A stretch of DNA of 64,000 nt, from the NCBI RefSeq assembly GCF_029227915.1, contig NC_079876.1, positions 27,995,828 through 28,059,827 on the forward strand. The letters are read 5' to 3'. Positions 25,101 through 40,100 of the stretch are shown piece after piece (position 1 is the stretch's first letter; every line of letters starts with the position of its first letter). A model generated the notes under the pieces. The model made no database searches and had not been told where the DNA came from. It saw nothing but the letters and a program-made list of their open reading frames with translations. The translations under genes were made by a program, and so were the position numbers. Source of the stretch: Hydractinia symbiolongicarpus. Its lineage: Eukaryota > Cnidaria > Hydrozoa > Anthoathecata > Hydractiniidae.

Positions 25101-28100
25101 TAAAACAGCCACAGTCTAAATCTTGCATCATCTGCTGTTTTGAGCAGTTTATTTCTACTCTACCATATCATATTTATCAAAAAAATGTGATGTGTTAATC
25201 AACATTGAAAATTCAACTTTCGTAGGACTGCAAGCATTTAGCTGTGTGTAAAAATTAAAGATGGTGTTTACATGACTTTACTAAAACTTGGCTGCATATA
25301 AAAGTGATTTTATATTTTGTGCTTAAAAAATGGAGATTGACAGCCACCTTACACAGTGAAAAATGTGAGAAGACTACGCAGTGGTATTTTTGAATGAGTA
25401 ATGTGAAAAGTCAAGTCTTTCAATGTACAATTTCCATGTAAAATAGCAATGTAAATTCTAAACAAGGCAATGAGGCTATAATGAACAAGAAGTATGACTG
25501 AATTTCCATTTTTATTGTTTTATGATAATTGTCATATCAAGTCTTTTTTATAACCCCTTGTGTTTATTATTTAAATAAACTATATTTGGTCCCGTTTTTT
25601 TTTTAACTTCATGGGGTATCAGAAAATCTAAATATTTGGGGAGTTATTTCTACCCGGCAGTGAAACTTTTTATTAAATTTATATTCTGTTCTATTTATGT
25701 TATTGCTCAAAGATTACTATTTTAAATTCCCTCAAAGGAGCTGTTTCACAGAGGCTTTTATGCTGAATATTTTCATTAAATTAGTTTTATGTATTATCAA
25801 AGATTTTTTATTATCCCTAGAAAGCCCAAGGATTTCCCTTTGAAGCTTTTCGGAAAGGGCAGTTGTATTATAAATATTAAGGGGTCAGCTGGGATCGAAG
25901 TTGTCTAGAAATTAAAGGTGTTTACCATCTCTTTCACACTTTGTGTCTTGGTTTCGAAATTATTTGTTCACTCCAGGAATACTTGGGAAAGAACTTACAA
26001 AGTACATGATAAAAAATTTTGTGCAATATGTTGTTTCTCCGTTTTAAATGTCTGCATTTTAAAAATAGAAAATATTAATTTTGACAGCTGGTTATATAGG
26101 TGTTTTACATTCTAACCGCATATTGTTTCTTTATGTACAAATACATTTAAATTATAACTTGTGATTGTTTGTATATAAAATTCAAATTTAGTGTAAGTTA
26201 GTGCAGTAGTGTAAACAGGCCCCTGTAAAAAAAAGAAAAAATCACAGTGGCTAATATTAATTTGCCCAACAAACAGAAAAAACACATTTTTTTGCATCAC
26301 ATTGCATAATATTGCCTTCACTCTTCTATTATTTTGGACGTGATTTTTATCACAAAATTTAAACTTTGAAAAAACTGTTTGGTGTAGGATCAGATTCAGT
26401 TTACTTGTGGTAATAATGCAAAGGAGTGATCTAAATAAAAATTTGTCTTCACTTTTACAAAGTCTCTTGAATGTACATAAGGTCAAAAAAGACTGTAATT
26501 ACGAAAAAAAAATAGTAATTTTCAGCTTAAAAAGTTAAATTCAAAAAATATCTATTCACCTACAGGAACCTACAGGATTCTTTTAAACATACTTTTATGT
26601 GTTATTAGTAAATTACTAATTCCCAACCATATCTAAAAATGTTTTATTTATTTTGTCATTTTAACTTACCAGTTTTTTTTGTTAATTGATGGACATTCTT
26701 ATTCTTTTATTTGTTATTTTTTACTAATAGTCTGTTTGAAGTAAATACGCCAGCAAAAAACTCTAGGCATGTGTTTTGGCTCCTGCTAAAAAAAATTAAA
26801 AATGCTAGGACCTTTTATATTTGATATTTTATTTATTACTTTGAATTATTGATTCTAATTTAATGACATGTGCACATGGTCCCATTTAAGGCTGACAATC
26901 TAATGATTCTTTTTTTTCGTTAACAGCACATGCGGAATCAGCCCACGCCGACCAAGAAGTCTTCTACCTCATTCACCTTCACCGCCACGTGCGAAATCAC
27001 CAATTCCAACTGGTGAGTTCTTCGAATATATTTTTCTATTTTAAGCAATTTTGAAAGGTACCTTTTGTAAGTAGAGAAAGGAAAAACAGATGCCATAAAA
27101 ATTTAAGTGTAAATATCTAACTTATGTAAAAATGTAATTTGTAAGTTGTAATGTAAGTTGTAAAAGTGCATGTACATGTTTGTTTATGTGGACAGGTACA
27201 AACTCAATATAAAATTTATCACTATAAAAATTATTTATAATGAATTACTTTCATTTGCTTCATAATACAAGAAGGCCTTTAATAATAGGGAACCAGAATT
27301 CTTTTGAAAAGCTAAATAAAAAGAAGGGTCGTAATGAAAAAAAGGGTAGTGTATTCTGCTTTAATCCTGAAACTCATACTGTATTTCCTATGTTGAATCT
27401 AACATTGTATGTTCAACCATTTTTACTAAAAGAAAAAGTGGTTTATTAAAACTTAGAAACCTCTAAAATTATTATCACAATGCAGAAAGGGAAGCCGCTA
27501 AATACAGCAACTTTTACAGTCATGCTGTTTCTAAAACTTACCCAACATGCAATTTATGTTGAGTACAAAAAACCTGAACTAATTAGTAGCATAACTATAA
27601 TATTTATAAAATCAACAAATATATCTTTGGAACTTTAAACTTTCGTTAGTTGTTTGAATATTTTATTATTTTTTTTCTTTTATGTAACAAACCTACCGAT
27701 AAATTTTATAACCAAAGCTAAAAGACAGTGCAAGTGCCATATATTTTTGTTTTTTGCATAGGTTACAATAGATTATGCTTAAACTATTTCATGTGTTCTG
27801 CCATTCATCACAAGTAAAAAATGCTAAGGGAAATTTTGCTGCCTAAACTAGACACATATACTTTGCTCCACAGTATACAAGTAAGCAGTTGCAAGGCTAA
27901 CCCATTCAACTAAGAAAACACGTAAGATGTACTATCCAAAAATCATAAAGAAATACTTTTAATCATTTTCAGTATCACTTGAACTTCGTTCTGTAATGCC
28001 ATTTCTTTCTTGGTGTGGTGATTTTCAAAACATGTATCTAAGCACAGGGTATTTTCCACTTTGTAATCTTTGTATATTGTTGCTATTTGCTTATCCGTAT

Positions 28101-31100
28101 GATTACACTGTACACATCTTATATAGCAGGTAATTGTATGTGAGAGATACTAACCACAAATATATGCCTTGTTTGGCATGCTGGTATCCTTGCAGTGTGT
28201 CAAACCGTATTTTGTTCCTTTTGCTTTGTGAGGGTAGTGCCTGGTCAGTTTTAATCTCTTTTGTAACCTCTTCTTAAGTAGCAAACTTGATGTCATCTAA
28301 AATAACAAAGGACATATCATGAAACATTTTTGCATTATCTTGTGTCCAAAGTTTGTCTGAACAACGATTCGGCCGTTCAATAGCCATTTTTGATTACATA
28401 AGTCATAACATTTACAATGTGTTATATGTACAATAATATTGTACGATCTTATCGTGCGATCGTTGACCTATCCTAAAGAAGTTAATTATCTGAAAATAGA
28501 AATAATGACATAGACACAATATTTTTATTGGGAATTGTCTTGTCCCTACAGATCAACAGATCAAAACTATGGATCAAAAACTATAAATTATCATAAATAA
28601 TCTTGCATATTTATGACTAAAAACGTAAGTTTTAAAAATTAGGTGTAAACAATAATTCGCAGCTCGCTGAATAAAAACTTTCTTATCACATGGGACTGCT
28701 TTAATTTTTGCCCCACATTTTTATTTTGTATTCATGCTGTCATATTTTATTTCTTAGATAACTCGTTCGAGCAAAGTCCGAAACATTTATCACCAAACAA
28801 CAACCATGCACCTATTCCGTTTTCATTTGCGACAAATAAAGTGTACGTATAATAACAGATTTGAAAATGTGAAAAACAAATGATGTTTGGGTTAAAAAAC
28901 ATTGCCCTTATCTGCTCACAAACAGTTTATCAGCGTTGAAGTTATACTTCTAAAGGTTAAGCATGTTTAAGACAAACCCTACTGATTTGCTTTTCAGTTG
29001 GAAATTTATTTTAAATGATTTAGTTTACAAAGTGGTCGCCGTTGGTCTGTTGCATCTTCTGGTTACAGTACAAACACACCTTGTTCTTCGGGTTTTTCGG
29101 TAAGTTTTAAACTATTTGTTGTCCGTACTCCATGGATATGTTTTCTTAACCTTGCATTGGTGTCTTCAGATAAATTTGGGGCAATTTGGAAATGTTTGGG
29201 TTCCTGTCTATCGTTGAAGACAGTAGTACTATTCTCTTTTGTCAGCTAAGATACTGTCATGTGAAAAAATCAATTTAAGAAGATTTGTTTCATTTAATTT
29301 TGTTTCCATTTGTTTTGTTTTTTTTAGTCTCGCACATCATCACAAGAAAAACTGAATCAGCTGGTAATTATTCTTTTGAGATTCCTTAGGCTTGATTATT
29401 CTTGTTTTCAAAATGTTCTTATCTTAAATTCAATGCAGGATTTTTTAAACTAAATTTTGCTGTGTTATTATATTGTTACTATTATTGTTTATCATTTATA
29501 GATATATGATGATCATCAATATATACCTCTATCAAGACAGTACAGGTAATGGTGAATCTTATGACCTCTTCAATGAGGGAAACACCATACAGGCGAAAAA
29601 AATAAGACTTGTTTTTTCTTAATCTTCATAGTGTTTCACTCATAGTTTTTGTCTGTTTTACACATTAAAAAAACCTGTAGAGATGGAAAGTGTTAACTTA
29701 TTAGCATTGGAACCTATGTGATTTTGTACTAGGCTGAATAAGGGACGTACACAAATTTCCTTAATCCTGTAACTAGTGAATGAACATCTTATTTCATACA
29801 TAAGTTATGTCGTAAAACAACTAGATGGAAGACAGCAGTCTTATATTCAAGCTTAACAAGGGCTGATCCAAGTCAATTTAAAATCTTGAAATCAAAATAG
29901 ATGACCTATAAAATATCTTCGAGGGAAAAACCTATGAAAATTTTAAATTTTTCTATGTAGTTTGTTTGATATATTGTCTTGCATTAAATTATGTTTAAAT
30001 ACTTCCCTTATCATATTTTGCAGTGGCATTTGGTTATTCTTACCTATGGTTTTTCTTTATGTCTCTTTAAAAAAATCGTATCTAAAATTAGTGCAGAAAA
30101 CCCTTGAAGACTAGCTAAAAATAAAAACCCTTAAAAGTGTGAAGAAAATTTCGCAGATATTTTGATGTTTCATATTTTGCTTTTTCTTCAGTCACGACAG
30201 CACGTACAGTGATGTAGATGATGATGTTCTTGGTAGAGCTCGGTCACCGAAACCTTACAGGGGTAGATCCAGGTCTCTGAGGTATATGCAATGTTTCTTT
30301 TTTCAGGATATTGCTAATGAATTGTGTAAATAATACATACTGTGAATTATGATAATTTACCTGTGCATTCTCTGCATTTCAGTCCAACAAGAAGTGAAAA
30401 TGAAATTTCGATTCTGAACAAATTGTATATGGATCGCTTTCCTAAGGTATACAATTTTGCGAACATTATTTGTACATTTTTTTTACACCCAAAAAAGATA
30501 AGTGTTTTCTCATGCAAGAACGGAAATCACTTGATTATCTATATTGGTTTAGTAGATATTGTATTGTAGTTTTTTTCTTTCAGGCTAAAACACAAATGGA
30601 AGAAAAACTACAGGTATTACCAATGCTCTCTATTAAAAAAAAACATTTTAGGTATCCTAAGAAGTTGAGTTTAAAATTGCTTATTTCTTTCTTAGGAATT
30701 CTGTGATGAATATGCAGATGACAGTAAATTTTCAGATGCTGCAATTAGCTTTGTCTTTCATCAGGTAAACTTTAGTATGGTCTATTTTTAACCAGCAGTG
30801 TTAACTGTACATCTTCAGAATAACTGCTAGCTAGCACTTGACCTGTAAAAATAAAATATTTGTTTGTTTCTAAAATCAACAAAAGAATATAAACACTTTA
30901 ATAAAAGAAAAAAATATTAAAGAAATTATATATTAAAATTTATATATCAAAAGTTTCATTTATTGAAAGGTGGTTTTAATATAATATTTTTCTAAACTTA
31001 AATACAACCTTGAAAAAATGCGGAAAATATTTTGTTTATTCTGGGCTAGACAATATTTCGATAAAAGCATCTTTGGATTTGTGTCAAGATATTAACAGTC

Positions 31101-34100
31101 TTTTTTGTATGTAACTAGTCGTTATCCCGTGGAAAATCCACAGGTTCGCCCGTCCTTTTATACCGCATTGCGTTGGTAACGAGATAGTTACAAGGTACTA
31201 ATTAAAACCAACAAAAATTATAGTGTAAAAATAAAAATAAAAGTTAATAATATGTCCTAATATAAATAGGGCTATTATTTACAAAGCGGACATAAACATT
31301 TTAGTCCAGTCCAAGATACTAGCGATTTTTTGAAGTCCTCAATAAAACCAGATAACTTTATTTTTTGAGGAAGCGAGTTCCATAATTGACAGCTTCTAAA
31401 TAACAATGAGTTTGTTCCAAAACGTACTGATTTAGTTGGAGGCAGACACAGTACACTCGAATTACGTAGTGCGTAAAAAGTGTTCTTGTATTGAAAGAGT
31501 CTTTTTATTAAGTCTGGATTTGATCCGAACAAGCTTTTGTAAATTTCTGATAACATAATATTTAAATTTGCGGTGTGTATTGTAACACCGCCAGTAGATA
31601 AAAGAATATCACTCAGAGAACACTCATACTCTCCAGTTACTTTTCTTAATGTCTTTTGTGAACCCTATTTACTTTATTATTACAGGTTTTGATACAGTAC
31701 ATCCATATAAGAGGACAATACTTAAAAGTTGATAAAACAAACGCATTACATAGGCGTATTGCTTGTTGATCTGTAACAAATTTCCTAATACGTTGTAGGC
31801 ATCGCAACTTTTTGGTAGCTTGATTACAAATAGTATTTTTAAGTATATCAAATTTAAGTTTGCTGTCAATATGTATTCCTAATAATTTAACACTGTAGGA
31901 AGGAATAATTTGCTTCTGATTGATGTACAAAGCTAATTTTTTCTCATTCATGCCCAAGAACATAAGCTGAAATTTCGCTGGGTTAGCTATTGCACAGCTA
32001 AGCTACCATTTTACGTGACAGACAGAAGTATACGGGTATTATAATATAGAGGCCCATTGCTGCTATTTAGAACTTTTTTGTATCAAAATGATGCTGTTAT
32101 TTTTACAATATTTAAATCATCTTTTCTTGTTGCCATTTTTTATTATTATTTTGTTGTTGTGTTTATTCTACAGAAAGAGCTGTGTCTAGCATAGGTAAAT
32201 ATATAGTGAAAGGGCTAATAAAATAAGCAGGTGTGAGACGTATTTGATCATTTTGTTTTGTTGATTAGATACTGGAGATTGCGAAAACAGTGTTGAAAGT
32301 ATCAATAGATCCTGAAGTTAATATCACCAGTGCATTTTTTTATGATATCTCGGATTCACTAGACAAGCTATTATTTGAGGTAAGGTGATCATGCCCTTGA
32401 TTGCATCCACTGATAGTCTGGCTATCTCCAGTGTAGAGTCCATGTGTGTCTTAATAGCTTAGTATATATTCTGAGAATTTGTTCTGTTCCTTAAGGGTTT
32501 TCGTGTTGCCTGTTTTTTATGTTCTGGTGTCAATAATGGGACTAGCAAAGGTAGTAATTGTCAAAAGTGACATGACAATAAAGGGGCTAGCGAAATTAGT
32601 AATGTTTTTCAATATGAATTTCTTAAATAATGTTGGTGTTTAAATTAAAAAAAAATAATATATTTTGGCAGGGAATTGAGGAGATATTTAATAGGTACAT
32701 TTTTATCATAGCACATTTGTGTGTCCATTCTCAACAGAAAACGTTTCATCTCGCTCGCACTTATGATTATGGTAGACAAGTATAATAGGTGTAATTCATA
32801 ATAAAGTAAAACTAAGTTGTGCATCACTAACATACTGCCTGACAGAAAGCAAATATGTTTTGTCTTAAAAATGTGTTAATGACGATTTAACATGCAAAAT
32901 TTTTTCCCCTGTTGCTTTTGTTCAAAAACAACATTGATCTAAATTATAATATAAGGATACCACTGGAACGAAGAGTGGTTGAATAATTTCAGTTGTCTTC
33001 TTAAATCATAGGTTCGAACAAAAACTGCTAGTCGAGAGATAGGACACATTCACAGGATGATCAGTAAATTACTTATGATATTATCCAGACCTGCTCGTTT
33101 ATTGGAATGTCTAGAGTTTAATCCTAGTTCGTTTTATACGCAACTTGAAGTTGAAGAACACGTGCTAAGTCAAAATCAAGTTGATGTTGATATGGGTTCA
33201 TACATACGTACTAAGTTGGGTATAGCTGAAGTTGGTGAGGAAGAGAAACAAGAAAGTGAGGCACCTGTCAGGAAGGTAATGATTGTACTAGCGCCAGTTT
33301 ATATACTGTTAATATTATGAAGCTCATTGAAAAACTCACACTACTCGCAGCTGCCACCTTTGATGCACAGACGATTAGTCTTCCTGATAAGGCTCTTTGG
33401 GTGCCATTCAGTAAAATTGAGTTTGTATATTTTTACTAGTTTGGTCTTCTAAAGTCTATGTCTATAACAGTATAGATGTTAGTTGTTTTTTTTGTCCTAT
33501 TGTTTCCAGTACTTATCCATGCTAAGATTAAATAATAACAACTGTTATGTGTTTTTAATAACCACACAAACATATGTCGGGAATTTTGCTAGATTGTCCA
33601 GGTCGAGGTGTTATTTTTTGCTTATACTGTAAGTGTTTTATTTCTATATTTGCAGCAATCCATTTTGATTGAACCAAAAGATGAGGATTTCAGTTACATT
33701 AAACTTATCAGTAATGGAGCATATGGGTATGTCTTTTTTTTCAATTTTTCTTGGTCGTGTACAGCAGGCTAAGCTAGGGATTGGAGCATTAGTTCAACAC
33801 ATGTTTGTGTATTTTTAATTGGCTGCTCCGACTAAGTAACTAAAACGTAAGGTTTCAAGTGCTGTAGATTGTCTATATGGTATATCTTCTTGCTCTGTTA
33901 AACTGAAAAGTTGCGACAACGTTTATTGTTTGATTTAACGGTCGTGTTTTTTAAATTCACAAATTTGGCCTATAGGAACACGTTTAAAGTTTCAAATCAT
34001 GCGTAAAATTACCTGGTTTTATGTTATAGCTATCGAGTATAACATTACAGGTTATTTTTGTGTGTTTACATATGCTATGTATTTTTGATTATTTGTAGCT

Positions 34101-37100
34101 CTGTATATCTTGTTCGACATAAAGCTTCAAGGCAACGTTATGCAATGAAGAAAATGCGTAAACACCATCTGATGCACAAAAACCAGGTACAGTACGAAGC
34201 AGCTTTTTCTTCAGCAGTAGGGAACGAAGTAAAATGGATTCGCTGAAAACTAGGACATGAAAATCGAGGTTCTATTCACAACCAGTCGACTAGAGGTTTT
34301 TTAAGTTGTGCTCGATTTGTTGTGTTTTAACACGAAAAGGTTTTATCCCACACCTGTGTCCTTTATTTCTAGTTATTGATGCTGGTAGACAAATTTGTAA
34401 GCTACATATGCAGCGTATGTTATTATTTTTTTGTGTGTATGTAGGTTCAACAAGTGTTCACTGAGAGGGATATCATGACGTTCGCTCAAAATCCATTTGT
34501 TGTCACGCTTGTCTGCACTTTCGAAACGAAGGTACCTGATATTTCGCTTTTTTGTTTTATTTAAATAGTAAATTCTTATTTGACCAATAAATTGTTGGTA
34601 TTAATTGTAACAGTTTAAAGTCTGCAAAAAGGGAGTTTCGACATCGTCTTCATTACCACTGCATATCAGACGTGATCTTTGTTAACAAAGTTTATACTGT
34701 AAAAAACAGCACACGATATAACATAGAAGCTCACTGCTAAAAGGCTACAGGAAGATAATGACGAGGCCTGAGAAAAAAGAAGCCCAAGAAAAGGCCCAAG
34801 AAAAAATGTAAGAATACAGGAAAACCTATTTTTTTTCATACTTTAATCTTATTTGTTTGTAGAAATATCTTTGTATGGTGATGGAGTACGTGGAAGGTGG
34901 TGATTGTGCGTCACTGTTAAAAAACATAGGTGTGATGACTGTGGACCTGGCAAAGCAATATTTCGCTGAAACAGTGCTAGCTGTTGAATACATTCATGAT
35001 TATGGAATCATTCATCGAGACCTTAAACCTGATAAGTATGATCTTCTTTCCGTTTTTTTCTTTTCTGACCGTCCTCGAAAGTGTTTTCTATTTTGGTTAG
35101 CCGTAGTCCACGAGAAAAAAGTCGTGATACGGAAACACGAAATGCAATATATAAAAGATTGGCGATCGTGGGCTACCGATTAGTCTGTAATAATAGTTGT
35201 ATTTTGTTTGTCTGTCTTCAAGAAAATCATCGTGCTACAGGCATACGAAAATAGCAAATGCGATACCTTTTTATCCACTTTGTTTCGACGGCTGAATTTT
35301 CGGGGAACTTTGAGATTTTTCTATGGCTAATGTTATAATAGCCGTATTTGTCTGTGCGAAATGGATGCGCGCGCAGCTCCATTTTTTTGTTTCTATGTTT
35401 AGTAGGCTCCTTGTCTAGCGCATATGTTAAGGATGTCGGCGATCTCCATAACATTGAAGATAGTAGCCCTTCCAGGTTTTTTGTTGATTTTTGAAAACGC
35501 CTTGAAGGACGATATACAAGCGCCACGGGAAAAATTGTAATTACTTTAAGGGAAGATATTTTCGCGGGCAGAAATTTTCGCGAGGATAAAAACACTATTT
35601 TTCTTCTGGAAGAAATTTTATAGAAAAAACTTTCGCGAATTTTTTAAAATCTTAATTTTTGGGAACAAAAACTTTCGCGAATGACAATAAATTTTAATGA
35701 AAAATTAAATCGAATATCTTTCGAATATCAAGTGTGAAGTCATGATAAATGCATGGTTAACAATGCTTTAAACAAGACTGACAACACGCTACTCCGTTTA
35801 CTAGCATGCCCGCCACACCTTTGAAGAAAAGCAAGAGAAAAAAAAACCAACTTCGGATCAAGATTCTGGAAATAAGAGTAGAGATATTCGTGAAATGTTT
35901 TTGAGCGGAAAAAAAAAAGAGAGTCCAGCAAGAAAATTGTATTGTTATCGAGTAATTCTTGATATAAGAAAACAATCAAATATTATATAGAAAAAAATTC
36001 ACCAAATTATTGTCTCACTCTTCTCTTCGTTTTTTGACTTGAAATTTGAAATTTCTGATGCTCTGTTTTTCGATTTTTCGCTGATTTCCCCTCAGTAAGT
36101 AGGGCTTTGGAGCCATTTTTCGAGCTGATTATTTTTTTCGTTGTGATTCTATTATTTCTACCCTTGGCCTCGGAGCCCTAATTAAATAACTTTCGTGAAT
36201 TTCAGGTTAAATTTCTTACCGGGTAGAAATTTTCGCGAAAAGGGGCCAAAATCGCGAAAATTTCTGCCCCCGAAAATCTCTGCCTTTAAGGTACGCATTT
36301 CCAGATATTAAACGGCCAAGAATTTTTAATCGGAAACAAACGCTTGGAATGATAACTTGTTTTGCTTTCTGTTTCAGCTTGCTTATTACAGCTATGGGAC
36401 ACATCAAACTAACTGATTTCGGACTTTCTAAGATGGGATTAATGAACAGTAAGTTTCATTTTGTCTTTGTTAATTTTTTTTTTAACTTTTTTTCGTCCAC
36501 CTCCACTCAGAAATCCCGGTCTGTCATTCATTGCCAACTCCTCCTGCTTATATCCTCCAACACGTCCAGTACTTTGGATTTAAAAAATTACCTAACTGAA
36601 AATTGAGAATAAAAGGATCTGAAAACCTATCATTCTACTTGACTCTATTTTCAAACATCATAGAGAAAAAACATTAAACAATTATGACAAAGTTGAAAGA
36701 CGGAAAAGGGGGGATATCCCACACTATAAAAAGGGTCGAAAAGGCGCGCCTTGTAGTCGGTGTGGTGACCCCAATATGTTAGTGACCCCATACTTTAAGA
36801 AAAATCTACCCCCTGCAAAAAATAATTTTCAAAAATAAGCCTCTATTTACCTCTCTTAAGAGGGTGAGGGGCGTCGGAAGGAAAGGGAAGAAATTTTGGC
36901 TAGCTAAGTTAAGTGCTTTCTATATGGCGGATATCAAGTCACTTTTTTTTTCATTGCGAAATATTACTTTTACTAGTCGTTAGCCCGTGGAAAAATCCAC
37001 GAGTTCGCCCGTCCAATTTTATACCGCATTGCGTGCGTCTCGATACCTGCGCAGCTAAGCTACCATTTTGCGTGACAGACAGACGGACGGACAGACGTAT

Positions 37101-40100
37101 ACGGGTATTATAGTATAGACTAGTCGTTAGCCCGTGGAAAAATCCATGGGTTCGCCCGTTCTTTAAATTTAATCGTCTCAACTAAGTGGAAAAAAATAAA
37201 TCGCATTTGGTATTGGTGCGCATTTTAAACATTTCGTGTTTCCGTTACGGGACGCGGCTTTTGCGGACACACACAAAATACGGCTATTATTAAAGAGACT
37301 AGTCGTTGCCCGTGGAAAACTCCACGGGTTCGCCCGTCCATTTTATCCGTCGCAAAGTGGATAAAAATATATCGCATTTGATATTCGTGTTTCCGCAGCA
37401 TGATTTTCTAACTCAGCGGGAGGTCCGCGTAGAGACAGACAGACGGAATACGGCTATTATAATAGAGATTTCTCGGAAAATTTCGCGAACTTGAAAATTG
37501 CGAAATTGTGTAAATAAATTTTTGAGAATAGATATATCACAAAAATTTGGAGGATAAGCTTTTACGTTTAAAAGACGTTGTAATTTAATTAAGTTTCATT
37601 ACATGTAAAGTCCTAAATTAAAATTTTATTTGCCAGGAAAAACCTTTTAAAATCGACCAATATCTATGAAAATCGAAAAAACCTCCTAGCGAGGGTTTTT
37701 GCGAACAAAGCAATTCTTTGCAGTTGTTTTTTTCCTTATTGTAATAACTTAAATCTTGAAAATTCTCACTCATCGCAATTAAGCTAACATAGAAAGGTTA
37801 ATCGAGACAATGTATCATCATGTTTATTCGAAACGTTAAATTGAACAGAGAATTTTGTTGCATCAGAATTATAATAAATCTGCGTCATAGATGACACTAA
37901 AATGATCTATCGATCACACAATGATATAGCATCACCCCATGTCAACACTCTCCATCTTTCTGCTCTAATTATATAAATTCGTCACCCTCCCTCTGCGTGG
38001 CTTTTTTTGTTCAACTTCACTGACAAGATCTTGATTTATCGATTTTTTAACATCCTCCCTTGTTTATGATTTTAAGCAGAGATAATTATATTTATACAAT
38101 TATTAATTAGAGACTCTATTTTCTTTTGTGTGACCTTAATAGGTGAGCGAAGAAGCTGATTGATTTATTTGTCAACAACCGCATACCATTCATTCTGTGG
38201 GACATGTGGCCCAACTAAAAGACCTTTTATGTGGGATGTCTCAAATAGGTGTTTACTCTCTAATGCGCAATGACTTGCGCGAAACGTTTTTTAGTTGTTT
38301 ATTGGATTTACTGGGTCAACTTTTAGTTTATTTTAACCAAATTTATACGGCATTGGTCCACTTATGCTAAAATATGTTTAATCAAATTAATGTTTTTATG
38401 TATAAGAATACTAAAATTTTAACCTGGGTTTTCATTAATCTTATTTTTTTATTGTTCTAAAAATAGACCTATTGTTTTTACCTGGAATCCTTTTAAAGTA
38501 TAACAGAAAAAGTTAATGTTTGCTTGTTAAAAATACCCGAAATTGTCGTGCGTTAGTGATGACACCCTGTTTATATCTCTTTCTGTGTAGTGACAACGAA
38601 TATATGCGAACAGACAGCACAGCAGTTCAATGATGCCACAGTGTTTGGTACACCAGATTATATAGCTCCCGAAGTGATCCTACGCAAGGGATATGGTAAG
38701 GAAAAATTGCAGAGCATTTTTTGACATAGTAGGAACTTTGTATAATAACTATTCAGAGTACAATATTATGGTAAATTTAAGACTTTATAATTCCTGTTTT
38801 TAGCTAAACCTGTGGATTACTGGTCGTTAGGTATCATCCTTTACGAGTTTCTTGTGGGTATTACGCCATTTTTTGGCGAAACAGTGGACGAAGTCTTCGA
38901 GTTTATCTTAAATGGTAAGTTCTTGATCGGCTTTATTTATATCGTGTTTACAAAAAGAAAAGATGTGATTGGTCCATTTATTTGTTTTGCTGAAGGGAGC
39001 GATAGGACTGTCTAGTAAAGAGCTGCATTTCTCAGAGACTCTCAGTATTATACCGTATCTTGTTTAGGTGAAATTGAATGGCCTGATGGCGACGATGCCT
39101 TACCCCCGGATCCTGTCGATCTGATCAAACGTTTGCTTGTTCAAGAACCAACGGAACGGCTAGGAGCTGGGGGTGCTAAAGAAGTTAAAGAACACGAGTT
39201 TTTCGAGCATGTAAATTGGAACTCATTGTTACGACAGAAGGCTGAGTTTGTTCCTGTGTTAGATGATGATGAAGATACTAGTTACTTTGATAGTATGTTG
39301 TTCTCCTTTCTTTGTTGTAAACAATGTGATTGGTCGGCGTACTACAGAAGAAGCATTATAATTGGTCGACTGAAGCCATTTTAAGTTCCTCGTTATAACT
39401 TTTACCGTGTCTTAAGTAAGATTTATTGGACAATGTGAGTAAGTCCTTACACATCGACATATGGCAATGTGAGTAAGTCCTTACACATCGACATATGGCT
39501 ATTGGACCTGAACAAAAACATTTCTTCAGACTTACAATTTCATAAGATTTTCCGCTATTTTTTAAAAAGTCCACAAAATTTCCTTGGAAAATGAATTTGC
39601 TTCACTGTAGCGAGCCTGTGTCAACCGAAATAAAAGTTTCAGCTGTGTATGGTCATGTTCTGTATTTAAACTTTTTTTGTGGTCGTTTCCAGTTAATAAC
39701 TAAACTAGTTATGGTTAGTTATGATTAACTTACTGGGGTGAATGCCAACTCTTTAATGCTTCATATGCTGTATTAACTTACTGGGGTGAATGCCAACTCT
39801 TTAATGCTTCATACGCTGTATTCACTTACTGTGGTGAATGCCAACTCTTTAATGCTTCATATGCTGTCGTAAGCAAAATGATTTTGAAGAAGCGCCTTCA
39901 TTTATAATTAGTACGAGCCATCGTGATAAAAATTTTTTCGGGATTATAACATTGTGTTTACAACTAGTCTGTTTCTAAGTAACAACCAATACGATACAAA
40001 CAATTTTCACGCCTCAGTGAACTTTCCATATACTTCTGAGAATGAACCCTAAGTCATGAGTCGAAATCATCCAAATTGGTGATATTTTTATATACGTTTG

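Noticed and set aside
26112-26486. 124-codon minus-strand frame
   Set aside because: Cys/Phe/Ile-rich, no motif, antisense inside a MAST intron, no splice or start context.
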